Shown here: positions 61,736 to 64,000 of the stretch, one piece after another
How the letters are laid out: every line of letters begins with the position of its first letter
Position numbering within the stretch: the stretch's first letter is position 1
NCBI GenBank assembly: GCA_035235625.1
Contig: CP141141.1
Span: forward strand, 39,517,719-39,581,718
Origin: Saururus chinensis
Lineage: Eukaryota > Streptophyta > Magnoliopsida > Piperales > Saururaceae
Length of the DNA: 64,000 nt
Direction of reading: 5' to 3'
Notes under the pieces: generated by a model
What the model was told of the DNA's origin: nothing
The model's database searches: none
The model's input: the letters and a program-made list of their open reading frames with translations, nothing else
Made by a program: the position numbers and the translations under genes

Positions 61736-62172
61736 GATTCAAACATCAGAACGCCCTTTATAGCCATGCTCTCGTTCAACCATGTCGATAAGTTAGATTT
61801 ACAAAAGGACATTTTCATCAAAAGAAAAGTTTTTTCTAAAAGAAAAGGTTTATTGGGCTTAGGTCCAAAATTATTCAAGAAGTTCAGAGTAACTTTATAT
61901 AGAAATCATAGGTTGATTTCGCACTATATGGGCTTTGAAGCCCATTCTGAAAATCATTTCTGGACTCTACCTGGGCTGAGGCCATGCAGACCGAGTGGGC
62001 CGGAAAGTGCTTGCAGAGGCAGCAATGAAGGCTTGGCGTTCACCAGACATGGAGGCTGGAGACGAAAAGAGGTAGCAGCCGACCTTGCTGTTCGTTCTCG
62101 CGCATGAAGGTGAAAACTGAAAACCAAACGGCCACGGGAGAGACAATTTTGCACCTGAGAAATGCGAGTTAA
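61736..62172 (+). promoter_or_regulatory. 5' region of the PPR gene
   Basis: This is more GC-rich than the MITE cluster before it. It contains site II-like GGGCC/GGGCTT words (for example TGGGCC at about 61996, ATGGGCTTTGAAGCCCAT at 61927-61944). The in-frame TAA at 62170-62172 immediately before the ATG fixes the start. Transcription start not determined. Confidence 0.45.
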
Positions 62173-64000
62173 ATGAGAAGAACCGTCTTCCACAGACTGC
62201 TGAGAGACCCATTTGATCTGCATCAACACCGGCCTTCGGAGCTCCATCTCCACTCTTCTCAGGTTTGGTTTAGCAACGCCCCCACATTCAGTTCTTCTTC
62301 CTCCACTCACTGTCTTACTCCAAAATCCCGGTTTCTGGGTAAGGAAGAGTTGAATCTGTTTTTTGGGTCGCTTTCCTTGAGAAGGCTTTTCTCAACCAGC
62401 CGTTCGTTGCGATCTTGCCTGCTGAAATCTCCGGTAAATTGTTCATCTGGGGATGGAACAATCAAAGCCCACTTCAGTTCTGAGTCTATTCTTGGTTCTG
62501 GATTTACGGAGGCGGTCCTCGCCAAGTGTTTCCACCTGTGGGAGGAGAAAGCTGAGAGCTTTAGAGCCCCTTCTCTGCAAGATGTTCTCAAGCTCCCTCA
62601 CTCGTCACCTGAGACCACACGCTCCTTCTGGCGGGCCTCGAGGCTGAGACCAGAAGAAGCGCTTAAAATATTGATGGGTTTTCAATGTGTGCCTGCACAA
62701 CATTCAACTGACCAGAGGGACGTGGAGTTCTGTTGGAGGTTATTCATTTGGGCTGGTAACCAGGCAGGGTACTTCCATCACCTTCCCCAATCATATAAGC
62801 TGATGTTTTCAATGCTTGTACATTCTGGAAGGCTTGGAGAAGCCGAAAGCTTACTCCACAAGATGGAAATGTCTGGAATTAAAATGGGCTGTTGTGAAAT
62901 TTTTAACAGAATGATTGAAGGTTATGTTGAAGTAAATGAGTTAGAAAAGTCTGTTGCTTGCTATGATCGGGCTAAAACTGAAGGTTTGATCTTGTCAGAA
63001 TGTTGTCATCAAGCTCTTGTTGATTTCTTGATAAGGACAAAGGAAACGCGTTTGGCACTAAGAATTTTTATTGATTCTGTGGAGATTGGATGGAAGCTGT
63101 GTGCTGAAAAGAATTATATGTTTGCTATTAGAACTTTATGCAAGGATAGGATGATTCATGAAGCGAGAAAGCTTCTCAAGAGAATAGTAGACATGGGAAT
63201 TGAACCTAATAGGACAGTTATTTGTGCGATTGTTGATGGTTACTGTGAGAAAAAGGACTACGATGATCTTCTAATTTTTTTGAAGGAATGGAAATATATT
63301 CCTGATGCTCATTTCTGCAATAAGATAATTGCTTCTCAATGCAAGGATTTAGGCACGGATAAAGCATGGCAGTTCTTGCAACAATTGGAGTCGTTAGGAT
63401 TTCTCTCAGATCAAATAACCTTTGCAATTCTCGTCAGCTGGAGCTGCAAAGCTGGCAAGCTGAAGGATGCTCTTATGTATCTGTCTGCAAACATTTCTAG
63501 AGGCCTGAAACCTGATATACAAGCATATCATGCTCTTATAGGAGGGCTATTTAAACGTGAAATGGGAAAGCACACCAAAGATATTTTAAATGAAATGTAT
63601 GAAAAAGGGTTAACACCTCTTGCGGCAACATTTAAGGCTCTTTTGGCTGGGTATTGTAAAAGTAGAGAGTTCGATAATGCTAAGCAGATGGTTGCTGAGA
63701 TGCTGAAGTATGGTCTTATTTCCTTGTCTCCTGCAGAGGATTTGCTTTCAAAGGCTTTTGAAATACTGGGTATCAATCACTTGAATGTGAAGATTAAAAG
63801 GGATAATAGTGAAAGGCTTGTCCAAACAGAGTTCTATGACAGCCTTGGTAATGGTCTCTATCTAGAAACAGATGTGGAGCTGTTTGAAAAGGTATTAATT
63901 GATATACTGGATGATTCTATAATCCCAAACCTAAATCATAATCTAATAAAGGAATGTGATAACGGTAATGTGAAATATGCTTTAAAAGTGAAGAATGAAA
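62173..64000 (+). CDS. P-class pentatricopeptide repeat (PPR) protein, N-terminal 609 residues; continues past the window
   Basis: The frame is open from ATG 62173 to the window end with no stop and no need for introns. The N-terminus is Arg-rich with few acidic residues (MRRTVFHRLLRD), fitting a mitochondrial presequence. A PPR tract begins near residue 205 (YKLMFSMLVHSGRLGEAESL) and continues through repeats with the usual A-L-I-GYC and M-GI-P patterns (for example AIVDGYCEKKDYDD, YHALIGGLFKREMGK and FKALLAGYCKSREFDNA). PPR proteins bind organelle RNA one base per repeat and act in RNA editing, splicing or stabilisation. The overall look (long leader, irregular early repeats) recalls the plant family of At5g15280, but the assignment is tentative without the C-terminus. 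Its promoter side is packed with MITEs. Confidence 0.9.
   Translation, partial: MRRTVFHRLLRDPFDLHQHRPSELHLHSSQVWFSNAPTFSSSSSTHCLTPKSRFLGKEELNLFFGSLSLRRLFSTSRSLRSCLLKSPVNCSSGDGTIKAHFSSESILGSGFTEAVLAKCFHLWEEKAESFRAPSLQDVLKLPHSSPETTRSFWRASRLRPEEALKILMGFQCVPAQHSTDQRDVEFCWRLFIWAGNQAGYFHHLPQSYKLMFSMLVHSGRLGEAESLLHKMEMSGIKMGCCEIFNRMIEGYVEVNELEKSVACYDRAKTEGLILSECCHQALVDFLIRTKETRLALRIFIDSVEIGWKLCAEKNYMFAIRTLCKDRMIHEARKLLKRIVDMGIEPNRTVICAIVDGYCEKKDYDDLLIFLKEWKYIPDAHFCNKIIASQCKDLGTDKAWQFLQQLESLGFLSDQITFAILVSWSCKAGKLKDALMYLSANISRGLKPDIQAYHALIGGLFKREMGKHTKDILNEMYEKGLTPLAATFKALLAGYCKSREFDNAKQMVAEMLKYGLISLSPAEDLLSKAFEILGINHLNVKIKRDNSERLVQTEFYDSLGNGLYLETDVELFEKVLIDILDDSIIPNLNHNLIKECDNGNVKYALKVKNE

Noticed and set aside
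61954-62591. Minus-strand open frames of 81-118 codons
   Set aside because: Antisense shadows of the PPR gene's 5' region and N-terminal coding sequence.

Overview
The window looks like nuclear DNA from a flowering plant, most likely a eudicot. The evidence is spliced genes with GT-AG introns, AT-rich spacers, plant-type gene families, and a heavy load of plant transposable elements: a Ty3/gypsy chromovirus, Ty1/copia, CACTA, hAT, Mutator-like elements and Stowaway-like fold-backs. It also holds the remains of an endogenous plant pararetrovirus. I could not place the species. No tRNA, rRNA or CRISPR was seen. Four host protein-coding genes can be supported. (1) A 10-exon polypyrimidine-tract-binding protein gene lies on the minus strand (778-5970, 489 aa, three RRMs) and uses one GC donor site. 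(2) A 6-exon secreted GH3 beta-xylosidase-type gene lies on the minus strand (31509-34837, 807 aa). (3) A small two-helix membrane protein lies on the minus strand (47505-47750). (4) The 5' 609 codons of a long mitochondrial-type PPR gene lie on the plus strand (62173 to the window edge). The exon coordinates given were read from splice signals and all keep frame. Everything else is mostly repeats. 6.3-11.9 kb: fold-backs, an LTR fragment and a degenerate ~57-bp tandem array. 12.3-18.7 kb: a decayed chromodomain gypsy element with its 3' LTR, followed by a 340-bp hAT-like element with a perfect 8-bp target duplication. 19.1-22.5 kb: unresolved sequence containing two perfect small hairpins. 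23.5-31.4 kb: copia and gypsy remnants and a partial copy of a long LTR family. 35.4-45.6 kb: one CACTA end, then a pararetrovirus remnant (promoter-like region, leader, coat/protease, reverse transcriptase) broken up by two LTR insertions. Inside that remnant the coat-protein region is present twice, head to head, as a ~1.27-kb inverted repeat. 49.3-60.7 kb: one CACTA-like element with a 3-bp target duplication has swallowed a hAT-like element (which itself holds a 3.4-kb solo LTR) and a Mutator-like element with a perfect 9-bp duplication. 60.7-62.2 kb: a cluster of fold-back MITEs just upstream of the PPR gene. The two observations most worth following are the pararetrovirus coat-gene inverted repeat (40.7-43.3 kb), a natural candidate source of hairpin small RNAs, and the Mutator-like element (57.4-60.3 kb), which combines a decayed transposase N-terminus, a second unidentified ORF and a dense set of ATCGTGT motifs.
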